Assembly (NCBI GenBank): GCA_963978905.1
Contig: OZ022257.1
Coordinates: 51,850,873-51,914,872 of the forward strand
Direction of reading: 5' to 3'
DNA length: 64,000 bases
From: Trichostrongylus colubriformis
Taxonomy: Eukaryota; Nematoda; Chromadorea; Rhabditida; Trichostrongylidae
Each line of letters begins with the position of its first letter. Within the stretch, counting starts at the first letter, position 1. Below, one piece after another: positions 21,119 through 31,767 of the stretch. The notes below the pieces were generated by a model, which was given only the letters and a program-made list of their open reading frames with translations, was not told the DNA's origin and made no database searches. The translations under genes were made by a program, and so were the position numbers.

Positions 21119-22080
21119 GTGACTAATATTGAGATCAGAGGAGGTGAAAGATACGCAAATGAAGAAAAGACATAGGAACCCACAAGAACCAGGAATAAAG
21201 CCCTTCTTGTTACGGTAATTTCTCGATTCTGTTCAGAGCTGGCAAAGGGCTATCATATTTATTTAATTATTTATTTATGTATTTCATTTCAAAGCTAGCA
21301 GAGTACTCCATTCCTACCTATCTAGGAGCAGAATGCGTGGCGCAATCCGAAAAGGAGTAGAACGGCATTGTCAAATATGATAATGGATTTTCACTGTAAA
21401 TACTCCTATCTCACAATAAAAACCTATTTGATGAGGTTATTTTGTACCTTTCAAGGCTAGCAAAGTACGGCATTCCCATACGAATTGGGGTCATATACAT
21501 TTTTGTGCTTTTTGACATTTCCGAGTCAATTTCACGTTTTACGATCGCTTTGATGATGGCTATGGCCTCATCATACAACGGACATTCTTTTGCTACCCTA
21601 TTCTACACGATTAATCGGTTCATTTAATTCAAACCATATTTAACCCAATTTAGATGCATCTTTCGATAGACCACTACCATCTCAAGGGGGCGCTGGACGT
21701 CATGGGCTGATAGGATATCCCGTTTTGGTGACCCCCGCGCGATCGTGTCATAATTTCCCTTTGGCTGTTCCCATAGCCAGATCAGATCTCTTTATCATAT
21801 CTCTCATGAAATGTGAGGGTATGAAGTTAGCGAGCCGCCCAAATGGATGGATGTGGTCGTGAATGAACCGGAACTTTCTCGAATAGCTCTCCATTTCTAT
21901 TCACATCGCTGTCGCTGCCGCCTTTCTTCGCATCCGTGTTCGCGTTTTCAATTAAAATCGTCTTTAACTTAAATACACAAACCTGTTTCTCCTTCGTGGT
22001 CGTCTAAAATAACATATGTAATTATTAGAAGAATAAATTCGTGGCACTTGTTTTTCCCCTCATTGATGTTTCCACTTTTT
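21119..22080. other. No gene recognised
   Basis: AT-rich with a TATTTATTTAATTA low-complexity stretch near 21260. GTGGCGCAATCC near 21338 resembles the SINE F 3' motif. No coding segment supported. Confidence 0.5.
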
Positions 22081-22190
22081 CCGTTATTACAGTGGTTTCT
22101 CTTGCGTGAAATTAACGGCATTCACAGCAGAACTGAACGTGCCACCCAATCTCTACTGCTCTTTTTCTAATTAATTGCTTTCGCAGGAAG

Positions 22191-22279
22191 ATTTGAAACC
22201 ACACAGGTTTTTTGCCAGAGTATCACAGGAGAAAGGCGCCGCTATCAAATGCATGACTTGTGGAACCAGTTTTGTTCAG
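22191..22279 (+). other. Exon-like segment with good splice sites
   Basis: A TTTCGCAG acceptor and a CAG|GTGCAT donor bound about 90 bp. It is open in two frames: one reads HRFFARVSQEKGAAIKC, the other RFETTQVFCQSITGER. A possible partner at about 22641-22676 is flanked by an ACACAG acceptor and a GTGAGT donor; its open frame reads GNCLERRQHLFLE after the second of these, in matching phase. I do not recognise the product. It could be a short gene, a gene fragment or chance. Confidence 0.2.
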
Positions 22280-22684
22280 GTGCATGAGGTGTTGTGTTTT
22301 TCGATGATGTCGTGCACTCAATACTGAGCTGCCCAAGAGGCACATTTGCCTTCCCCTCACCCCCTTTCGGTCCCCTCCACACACCTCTTGGGGAGTATTT
22401 CACACAGGCTAATTTAAAGGCATCATTAGGGGAAAGTCGGAAGAAAAGTAAAAGAAATAGTGCATATGAAAGCCGACATGCCTAGCAATAGGACAGTGAA
22501 GAAACAGCGGATGGAATTGGCCTAAAACCCGAGAAATAGGACCCCCTTTCCACTGTTGATTCTCGAAGCGGACGACCTGTCCGTCAAGAGGGGAGTAGTC
22601 TGATCTAGTTTTCCATTGGCATGTTGCCAAGTAAACACAGGGGAATTGTTTGGAAAGACGACAACATCTATTTCTTGAGTGAGT

Positions 22685-22912
22685 TTCACGCTAAAACTGC
22701 GAAAGCGCGCCGCAAAACCCCCGATCCTACCCCATCTCCTCGATCGCTCTCACCCCAATCAATCGGGAATTACGTCATCGAGAGGCGGAGCCACTGAGTG
22801 GCAGAGGCGGAGCCCCTGAACGCTTCGCCGTTTTGCAGCGCTTCTACAGCTCGGAGGGGCGCTTTTTCACCGGGATTTCGCCGCAGATAGCCTTCTTAGG
22901 CCCAGGACTACC
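22685..22912. repeat. GC-rich foldback-like repeat
   Basis: The inverted segment AAGCGCGCCGCAAAAC (about 22703) pairs with GTTTTGCAGCGCTTC (about 22832). The middle has two GAGGCGGAGCC boxes. It is much more GC-rich than its flanks. Confidence 0.5.
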
Positions 22913-23144
22913 ATGTGAGTGACTTCTTCTTGGGATTTCTCCACTATTGCCTACCCCTAATGATGTCTTTAAGGACTTACAGCGGAAAATTTGAGAACGC
23001 AAGCCACCCATGAATCAGCAGTTCACGACGATCCGTTTTAGTGCATATGAAGATAAAAAATGGTTAGGCAATGAAGAAATTAATTAAATTTGAAGTTTGA
23101 AGCTTCTGGCGTCAATAAAGCCATTACTCGGATGCGTCGCCCAT

Positions 23145-23365
23145 TTAGTTCCATCCAGAATCGCGGTTGCAGGTGATGCGATTTGGGCCATACAATGCCA
23201 TACGGGGGCCAGTCGATGTACAAGACAGTGTTTTTATACTCCCAGACGAATCTAATACCAAATCACTTCTCCCGAAAGGATTGAGAGCTTGGTTAGCACT
23301 GATGCGATATTGAATCCCCGCACCATGAGAGTGGAAGTGCGCGCCATCTGTACATTGCCCGCACT
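23145..23365 (-). mobile_element. Divergent SINE family F copy
   Basis: On the minus strand it reads GCGGGGATTCAAT-like box B after CACTCTCATGGT. It also carries the CCAGACGAATCTAATACC block and the TACATCGACTGGCC block seen inverted in family F. A (TAAA)n tract follows at 23367. Confidence 0.6.
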
Positions 23366-23366
23366 C

Positions 23367-23505
23367 CGATAAATAAATAAACAAATACTCAAACAAATGA
23401 ATGAACAAACAGCTAACTGTGTGAATAAATCAATAAGCAATCAAACAAATAAATAAGCAAGTGAGTAAATAAATAAATAAATAAGTAAATAAATAAATGA
23501 AGAAT
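23367..23505. repeat. (AAATA/CAAA)n low-complexity tract
   Basis: Imperfect AAATAAATAAACAAA-type microsatellite directly next to a SINE F copy. Short ORFs called across it are artefacts. Confidence 0.9.
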
Positions 23506-25155
23506 GAGCAGTGAAGAAGATTGCAATACTTTATGAATATCGTGATGCAGAAGTAGTTCATCCACCTACTCTTTACATTCTTCAGCTCAAGTAAAATTCA
23601 CGTCCCTTGGCTTCCATGCATTTCCTTACTTAATTCTCTTCCCTTTACTGTCTTATTGTGGTTGTGCTAGATTTTCATGGGTTGGCTTGAAATGCACCTC
23701 GTCTCCTCCATCCCTGTACAAAATATTCCCAGATATCAAGCTCAACTGGTTCATTTTATATGGGGCTGGGCAGTGTTCGAAGTCTCAGCGAGCTCTGTGG
23801 TAAATAAATAAATGAGTGACAAATACAACGCGTATCTTAAATGGGTTACCAGCAAGTCACTTTGGGTATTAATCTTTCGAACTCACATATCCTTCAAAGA
23901 ACTCATCGTTGCGAGGGCGTCAAATCCGCTTATTGATTACTGATCAATTTGCCCTGCTCATCAATCCATTCTTGGCAGTTGCATCAACAAACTAACATTC
24001 TGCTCTGTCACTGTGATCAACTCAGCTGCCCTTTGTTTACTCAGCTTTTCACTTACAAACTCTTTCTGCAAATCGTTTCCCTATGTGATAGTTGTCCTCA
24101 TCTGCGGAATAACAAGGAACTACTTTTTCATTCGAAGTTCTGCTGTTTACTTTTTCAACGACTTTGACATTTTTTTACATTCGCAATTTCTATGCTTTCG
24201 AATCACTCTATAACTCTTCTGCTTGTATTACTCCGTTGCATCTGCCACTTTGTTTCTGGTTAGGAGAGGTCAGTCTTTCCCTCTTATCCAAGCTTCAACG
24301 GCAGCTTCACCTGAAATAATTGTTTTTGATTTTGGTTCGGAACAACTGGAGACCAAAGCCTATTCTTTGTGTTGGCTAGATGATATTTTAACATCATGCT
24401 CTTTGTGACAAAAAGAAACTTCAAGGAGACTCTTCTTTTTCTCCTTTTCTTGCTCCTCCTGCCTCGAGCTCCTCCCCTTGTCCTTCTCCTTCGGCTGCAA
24501 ATTCTGTTTGGAGTCTTTGGCCATATTATTATGGAACTGCTCTTGCTTGAGATCTCCATTGGACTCATTTCTCTTTTGCTCCAGATCCTACTTGCGGTCG
24601 TTCTTCGGGTCGTTTGACTTTGCTGCTCATTCTATCCAGAATTCTTCCGCTCTTGCTGCATATGATGTTTGGGATCCTTACTTGTGTTGTTTTGGCAGTT
24701 TTCCTATTTGACTAGTTGTCCTAGTTTTTGTACTCAACGAACTGTGATCAACCACTATAATATATTTCTCCTGTACCAGTATGACAATCAGATATCTGGA
24801 GGAGAAGGCCTGAACCAGCAGGGAACCTATTGCGGCGTCATGGAACATTTTCTGTTTAGATTCTTCATCGCGCCTGTCGCGTTCGCGACACTGTATTGTT
24901 TCCTGGTCTGTGACAATTGACCACGTCGCCATGCCATGGTCATTTGAAAAGGTTCCAAGGGAATCGCAATAACCCATAGGAACTCAGTAGTGGGGATCCT
25001 CAGATCTTTATGCGGCACCATTATTTCAAGAAAAAAGCGTGGACTATGGGCAGAAGCTGTCAAATCTAATTTCATAAAAATTAGGAATAGCACTACATCA
25101 GTCGTCTGTGCTCTCTCTTGGAACTCAGTTCTGTTCTTCTCTAAGCTGTAACACT
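23506..25155. other. No gene recognised; CT-rich tract
   Basis: Pyrimidine-rich DNA (for example 24420-24600) creates hydrophobic open frames on + and Arg/Lys-rich ones on minus. These reflect base composition and do not look like genes. Confidence 0.5.
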
Positions 25156-25940
25156 TTCAACAGCAAATACGACTACAGGGGGTGCCAAAAAAAAAAAAGT
25201 AATTTTGTCTCCTCCACTTTCGACCCCATTTAGCCAAACTACAGTAAATTCTATTGAGGTATTCTCATCCCCAGAAACAAGAGCAGACCTAACTCTATCA
25301 CTATACTCCGTGGCAGCCTCCTGCACGAGCAGGAACGGGAGCAAGGAAAGACTGAACAAGATGTATCACCTCAACTGGGTAAAATCCGAATTTTCTTCGC
25401 CCTCTTTCACAACCTTGCTGACGTCCGTTCAATGTGGGTACCTAAGGGGATTCATACCGGATGGTGTTCTTTAACACTGCGTTTTTCCCGGGTTCCCAGC
25501 GCCCTTCGTTTCCAAGAGCCAAAACGTTCCCCTACCACTGAAACCCCTCCGGAGGCGGATTTGAGGCATGAAAATAATACTTTGGATCATAGCAGCCTTG
25601 TCCAAGCAGCAGGGGCTCTGTGACTTCCAAGAACCGAAGGGCCAACCCTCAGGAAGCTCCCCACAAAAGACCTACCACGGAGCTTGGCTCCACTGTTTTT
25701 AGCGAATTTTCAAATGTAGGTACTCCGAAGCCCGACTGCGCCGAATGAAACCTCCATATTTTTATGAACATGAACGTGAGGAGCCACAGCTTGTTCCTAC
25801 TTTTAGAGGAACATTTTGGGAATGTTTTGCCCCGATACCTTTATCTCTTTCGTTTCCCTACGTTTTGTAAAATTGGCAGATGTGAGCCGTGGGCAAAATT
25901 ACTTTTTTTTTTGGCACCCCCTGTATTTTCTGTTGAGTCA
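25156..25940. mobile_element. Inverted-repeat element, CAGGGGGTGCC tips
   Basis: TACAGGGGGTGCCAAAA at about 25172 and its inverse at about 25907-25922 face each other. Pairing continues inward through AGTAATTTTG and outward through CAACAG.AAATAC. The TA next to CAGG suggests a Tc1/mariner-type end, though the outward pairing leaves the exact boundary uncertain. No transposase was recognised in the ~750 bp interior. Confidence 0.6.
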
Positions 25941-26528
25941 AATCGCCTGTCCCTTACCGCTTCCCATCTGGGAAACTTCCTCTACTAATGCTGAATCTCG
26001 ACCGCCCTTAGAATGCCACGATTTGCCTTACTCTTAGCAAAGGTACACTTAGACAGAGCTAACAGTCTGCAAACTTGAACAATAAGAAGTTCGCGGGACA
26101 TACACAGCGTAACTGGTCAAAGTGGTTCGATAGGTATCGTTCAGCTGGATCCTGTCCTTTGCGTCTTCATAGAATTGAAGACTCAGGAATTCCTCGATTT
26201 TCTGAATTTCTTGTACGGTGCGAACAAAGTCCCATGACTTGTTGCACCCTATAAGCTGAGCAACACTCATAATACCAGTTCTTAACCTCCAAAAATTGCC
26301 GGTTGCTGAGAGCCGGCAGAGGTAAATGATGGTAATGCAGGGTTCTGGTTGTCTTCCCCATATAAGTAGCCCACCTACCTACCTACCTACCATCGTGATC
26401 TCATAACTTTCCACTTTCCACTTCCCACTTTCCACCCACCCTGTAACGTCCCTCGAAGCCCTGCACATGCCAACAGGCAATTAGCAGGAGCGAAGACTGT
26501 TATTGTTATGTATTGTTGTATATGTTGT
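25941..26528. other. No gene recognised; simple repeats
   Basis: Contains (CCTA)n near 26367-26388 and a run of CTTTCCA/CTTCCCA motifs near 26407-26438. No gene supported. Confidence 0.5.
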
Positions 26529-26635
26529 TGTATTGTTAATTAGCCTTTGCGCTCTTGTGGACGATAGCAGGTAGTCATCTATTTAAAGGAATCGCTCATG
26601 GAAAAATGAGTTTTTGTGTTACCCATATATTTATG
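26529..26635 (+). repeat. 107 bp direct repeat, copy 1
   Basis: Identical, by my reading, to 28222-28328, starting TGTATTGTTAATTAGCC and ending in TATATTTATG. It overlaps the left end of the family C element. Confidence 0.9.
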
Positions 26636-27265
26636 TTGTATTTGCCTAATTTGGGTCGCGCGAAAAATGTGAATCCGGCTAAAGCACCACAAAGTCATGA
26701 CCGAGTGGGCGGGGCCTCTGAGCAAGTGCCCACCCGTCGTCCGCCGCGGTCGGAGACGCACTGTAGGAACAGAACGTCACGTAAACAGCCCCACACTCCG
26801 TTACCAACCGCGGCGGACGACAGAGCGGGGATTTTACTTTGAGGTCCTGTCCAACCGGCCAAGAATTTGGGGAGCTGTATCTTAGCCGAATTCGGGGTGA
26901 GGCTTCTTACGCCAGAAAATCCGAGGCGAGCGGCGCGGCGGGTGCGAGTGCCAGTGGCAGGGCATGGCAGCCTTTAAGCGAGGCAGTGTGGCATGGGTGG
27001 AGGAGGCAGGGTGGCACGGGTGCAGGAGGCAGTGTGGCATGGGTGGAAGCGCAGAGGTGGCGCAGCCACGCTCTGCCGGTCTCCTAAGGGCAATCAATTC
27101 GCAAGTCGTACTGGTGGCGCCGCGTAGCGATTTTCTGGCGTAAGTAGCTTCCCTCGAATTCTCACTTTTTTTACGTGAGGCTTTGCTTGTGGCCCTTATT
27201 AGGCAAACACTGCATAAATGTATGGGTAACGAAGAGGCTCATTTTTCCGGTGACGATTCCTTCAA
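26583..27265. mobile_element. Foldback MITE, family C, ~683 bp
   Basis: The left arm TTAAAGGAATCGCTCATGG... GTTACCCATATATTTATG (26583-26650) recurs inverted at about 27195-27265. Subterminal GGCGTAAG/CTTACGCC stretches also pair. The interior is GC-rich with a CCGCGGTCGG/CCGCGGCGGA inverted pair and a short tandem of GAGGCAGTGTGGCATGGGTG. No transposase. Confidence 0.75.
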
Positions 27266-28221
27266 GATACCTAGAATTCCAAAGTTATTTCTACATATAA
27301 TTGCGCGGAAGGCTAGAGACGATGATTTCTTTTATTAGGCTGTCTTCCATTACAAAGCTTCCCTCAAGACCCTCAAACTTAAATTTTAACGCTGTCGTTG
27401 TCTAGACAGGGACTGCTCCTCATGACCGTTCCCTCTAGTTGTGTTGTATTCCATGATGAATACCTTTACCCTTAGCGTACCGGATACAGTATATGGTGTC
27501 GCACAAGATTTGAACCACAATTTTCTAGTTTGTTGAAAAGGTACAGTGGTGAATTGCTACCATCATATGTTCTCGGATATGAAGAACAAAATATCTTTCT
27601 GAGACTTTTCTCCTCTAACACTAAGAAGTAGATAGGATTTTGGCAACACGTCTTCGTATATGCATCAAGCGATGACAAAACAAATTCATTATTTTGATGC
27701 TACACATGTGCATGCATGTGGACAATAGCAGTCTTCACTTGGAGAATATTTGGTGTTGATTAGTGGTTTATATCAGTGGTGGCGTTGAAACACGAACCAA
27801 TTTGTACCGTGATACAATGAGTGATAGATATGTTGTTCTCCATGTCCGATTACGTATTATAACACCTTTAGCTCTCTAAAATTGACATCGCTTCCATGTG
27901 GCCCGAATAAAGACCGTCATGGGTGGCCATGTGCAACACATGGTGTTGCACTATTTAAAGAGAGCAAAAACAGCCTCGATTCGTTATGTCTTGAATGCGC
28001 AGTGGATCACGCCTTCGTGACAGAATCACGTCCGTTTCTCACCGGGGTCGGGTTTTCACTACAGTTGAGAAATCTTTGCTGCTTATCCTTACATTTTGTT
28101 CCCCCCTCCCCTTCCCCAGTTGACCCTCTGAGGCGCAGGAACGACGGAGAAGAACTTATTCCTGGAGCACCTGGAGCACCCAAACGTCATTATCGCAGAG
28201 CAGCGAACGAGATGAAAGGAC
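27266..28221. other. No firm gene; one exon-like ORF end
   Basis: ORF 27882-28232 has a C-terminal stretch after a CCCCAG acceptor-like site that encodes DPLRRRNDGEELIPGAPGAP. It ends at the direct-repeat boundary. Unrecognised and weakly supported. Confidence 0.3.
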
Positions 28222-28346
28222 TGTATTGTTAATTAGCCTTTGCGCTCTTGTGGACGATAGCAGGTAGTCATCTATTTAAAGGAATCGCTCATGGAAAAAT
28301 GAGTTTTTGTGTTACCCATATATTTATGGGTAACACAAAAACGCGG
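28222..28346 (+). repeat. Direct repeat copy 2 with snap-back hairpin
   Basis: 107 bp identical to 26529-26635. It is then followed by the exact reverse complement of its own last part: GTTTTTGTGTTACCCA (28303-28318) against TGGGTAACACAAAAAC (28327-28342), an 8-base loop. This is a truncated family C end with a fold-back join. Confidence 0.9.
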
Positions 28347-28487
28347 CGAAATACTCTCGACGGCGCGCTTGTCCCTATTGCCTCCATTTCTAGCTCACTC
28401 CTATCACCTCGTTATTTCCTCTTTCAAGTCGCGTACACGACACACCCCTGCAGGTTGTTTCCGTTTTCTCCTCATTTGTCTCTATAG

Positions 28488-28560
28488 CAGTGGGATGGTG
28501 CAGTTGCAGGTGGCACTATCATGGTCTGGGGATCAAATCCTAGATCTAAACGTTTAAGCT
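28488..28560 (+). mobile_element. SINE family F 5' fragment
   Basis: GGATGGTGCAGTTGCAGGTGG, CTATCATGGTCTGG and GGATCAAATCC follow the head and box B of intact SINE F copies, then similarity ends. Confidence 0.6.
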
Positions 28561-28852
28561 AACGAAACCTTCCGTGTCGTCGAAGGCGCTCAATTAGTCC
28601 CAGTTTTGTCGAAGAGGTTAGTAAGACTAATGTGTGCATGAGCTAGCTTCTAATACCCATTGTATAGTCCGAATCGCGCTCGAATATGTACCAATGCAAT
28701 CATGAATGGTAGTGAAATGCGTGGCGCATCCTGCTATATAGTTGACTGAACAATCCTAATGCTTTTCGCTTGTTTTCACCTCGTCTCGGTTGAGTTCACT
28801 GGTTTTATTCTTCCTTCGTAAACTATCAAACACATATCTTGTTCCGTACAAT

Positions 28853-28998
28853 TATATAAATAAATAAATGTATAAATAAATAACCAAATGAATAACTAAA
28901 TGATTAAATAAATAAGTTAACAAATAAATAAGCAAACAGATAAATAAGTAAGTAAGAACATAGTTAAATAAACAAATAAATAAATAACTAAATAAACC
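28853..28998. repeat. (AAATA)n low-complexity tract
   Basis: Imperfect AAATAAATAAAT microsatellite. The minus-strand ORF across it (Tyr/Leu/Ile repeats) is an artefact. Confidence 0.9.
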
Positions 28999-29883
28999 TC
29001 CATCCTGTACTATTGAAGAAAGCACACTTCCCACCCCCTTCCAACGACAAACTCACATTTCATGCAAAAGTTTCCAATTAACCTTGATGAAATGTTCTCG
29101 GTACTTTGTGCCGGCCGTCTGTCAATCGGTTGGGGATTCCAGCAGAATGCGTGTGTAGTGTAGTAGCGGCAAGAAGCGTCGCGCGGTTGTTTGTACAGAC
29201 GACGAAAAACGTGGACTCATTTGACGCGTAGGCTTTACAACTTATTGTCTGAAGCTTGAAAAAGTTCAACAGCTCCCAGCTATAAACCGGATGCACTTAT
29301 GTTTCACACTGTAGCAATACAACATCACATTTCCGCGCTGTAGATTTATGTTGCTTAAAACATTCGTTATGGATGTTTTTTGGTTTTCTTCCATTGTCAA
29401 ATGGATTGTGTATGCGGCATGAAACAAAAAACTCGGTGTGCAATGTGCGATCTTATAATACAATAATGTGCGCCATGCATGTCGACTTTTTTCTAGATTG
29501 AAACAGTTGAATTGTTTGCAATCGAGTTGCTCCTGATACCCTTTTAATTCGCCAAATTGGCTCGGTGGCGCTTTCGCTCCTCATGTTAACTTGGTTAATA
29601 TGATTTTTAAATCTTTCGAAAGACTTCCCTCAAGGAATTTGACTTTGCTGATCAACCACTCCGATTTATCTTTGATGGGTAGAACGCATGTTAATTGTAC
29701 GCTTATTTGATTGCACGGTCCACACTCGTGGCGTACATGCATGGCGCTCCATTCCTACTGTACCTTCACCCAGTGCAAAGTGTACAATTTATTGACATTT
29801 TCGAGCTGAATATCAGGCGTCAATCAGACGTAGATGATTCAGCAGTTGGATCCGGTCTCGTTAGTTTTGACCGCCCCTATAAA
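28999..29883. other. No gene recognised
   Basis: Short ORFs only. Nothing supported as a gene or repeat family. Confidence 0.5.
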
Positions 29884-30220
29884 GAGCCCTTCCTGGTGCT
29901 TCGTGCCTAATAAGTTGAATTATGAATTTTTTCTTGAATTTGGAGCTTAGCTATAATGTGAACTGAATTGACCCAATTAAATAAATCTGTTCTATTAGTT
30001 TAATCGAACTGTCTATTCTGTCAGTTGTTTGCGTGTAGACTCTTCCCCGTGGAAGAGCCCATCCTGGTGCTTCGTCCTCATAAATTGAATAAAGGATTTT
30101 TTTCTTGAATCCGAATTTAGCTGTAATGTGAACTCGGTCGACCCATCTAAATAAATTAGTTTGAGTAATCTTATCAAATTGATTATTCTGTCAATTGCAT
30201 ATGTGTAGACTTGAGCCCAT
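29884..30220 (+). repeat. Two-copy 171 bp tandem repeat
   Basis: The unit beginning GAGCCCTTCCTGGTGCTTCG at 29884 is repeated diverged from 30055 (GAGCCCATCCTGGTGCTTCG), and a third start (GAGCCCAT) appears at 30213. Shared internal blocks include TTTTTTCTTGAAT, TAATGTGAACT and TCTATTCTGTCA. Confidence 0.85.
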
Positions 30221-31520
30221 TATTTAGTGGGATTTGAAATTTTCATCAGTTCTCTGCAGAAAAAGTGTCTAGAACATCTACTGCCGACATGGATGTCGAA
30301 TGGCTTGTCTACTAACAAGCAGTGAATTCTAGCTCAAAATTTCTCACAAAATCCATCACAGCATGCGTAATTTTGAGTAAAGTCAACTATCTGGCATATC
30401 GTGAAGGACCTTATGTCATCTATCCCACGTTATCTCTTACGTCTTCTGAACATCCAAATTGTGAGCTTCTCGGCCAATCGATTCTTCCATTCGCTTTGTC
30501 ACGGGTCGCAGTGATGAATATGATGTGTGTTTTTTCCAGAGCAAAAGGGGTACTGATTCACGCCACTGAGTGAATCATTGCGAGTGAATGCCCAGCAATG
30601 CAGATGAATCCTGCCCACATCTCCCAATCGGCATGACAGTTACTCTCTTCTGTTATTCTTTTAGGCATTTTTCGGCTACTCAAACTCTTAATCCATGTTG
30701 CAAATCCGAAGAGCATAGTGGAGCGTACATGGGGAACCGGAAGTGGGAGAGGGGTCATATTTAGCTTGGTGGATTGAGAAGGGACGTAGTTACCAGTTGG
30801 GAAAAGGTATTCAACAGAGGATCGTAAGTGAGACGGAAGGGAGAAATGCAGTGGTAGATCTGGCCTTTTGTTTCATTTCCGGAGTGGAAGGTCTTCTCCT
30901 GCTTGACAACGGCTGAAGAGAGAACATCAAAAGAGATGGGGGGTTGTATATAGTGTTAAGGTGGATATTGAGGCTCCTTTCTGATGAGGTTGCATCGCAT
31001 TGCAAGCTTCGGCTGTTCCGTACGTGTGGAGACACACCAAAGGCGTAGTTTAGCTCGTCAAAATGTTTCATCCTTCCTTCATGGAAACCTGTATGCGTAG
31101 GTGTTTTCGTCCGTTTTTGTACCTTTGTCCGCTTACGTTCATCTGATGATGGAAGCCTAGTGCCATGCCAAGGGGGAAGGATACACCGCTCTCACCTCAC
31201 GCATCCGGAATGCTCATAATTTTCAATTTTATCGTTTTCCTATCCTGGTTCTTCATCGTAGTTTGAACTTTCAACAATCATCGATTTGTTCTCGTTGTGT
31301 TGAACGGCTATCAAGGGGGATAGACCTATGAAAAGTTTCTGAATCCCATATCCTTTTGTTCGATGTCAAATAGGAAGATACTCTCTTCAGGTTACCTCCA
31401 CGCTCAAATTCATTTTACAGTCTGAGTGACTCGAAGCTTAGAAACATGATATTCTGCTCTACCTGCCAAAGAAGTTCTTTTTGTGAAACGTCTCCTTGAT
31501 TTTCTTTAATATCTGTTAAA
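30221..31520. other. No gene recognised
   Basis: Short unrecognised ORFs. No splice-consistent coding chain found. Confidence 0.45.
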
Positions 31521-31767
31521 CAGCTTCTTTCTACCATAATTCAAGACCTCCACGAGATTGAAGTTTTGGCGCAGCCTTTTCTTCGTACCGCCAATTTCAC
31601 GTTTAGCGAAATTGATGGGGCAAAACTTAAAGTGCAATTTACGCATCATGTCTCTGAAAATCACCGGTCATCAGGAAAGGTCAAATGTCCGACAGGAATA
31701 TTCGTGTGTGTGTGTGTGGTTTCAGCCCTATGCCTTGGCCTTGGACAACTCAAAAATCTGGTGTGAA
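31521..31767 (+). other. Exon-like open frame, unrecognised
   Basis: After TTAAACAG an open frame encodes IIQDLHEIEVLAQPF, RTANFTFSEIDGAKLK and FTHHVSENH, with protein-like composition. Without a stop it runs into a (GT)n tract. No clear donor or neighbouring exon was found. It may be a fragment of a gene or of an element ORF. Confidence 0.2.

Noticed and set aside
24284..24568. Arg/Lys-rich minus ORF resembling a basic protein
   Set aside because: Produced by a CT-rich tract; composition artefact.
26367..26388. Telomere-like or CRISPR repeat
   Set aside because: Simple CCTA repeat without spacers; too short for an internal telomeric tract.
28852..29034. Tyr/Leu/Ile repeat protein on the minus strand
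   Set aside because: Translation of an AAAT microsatellite.
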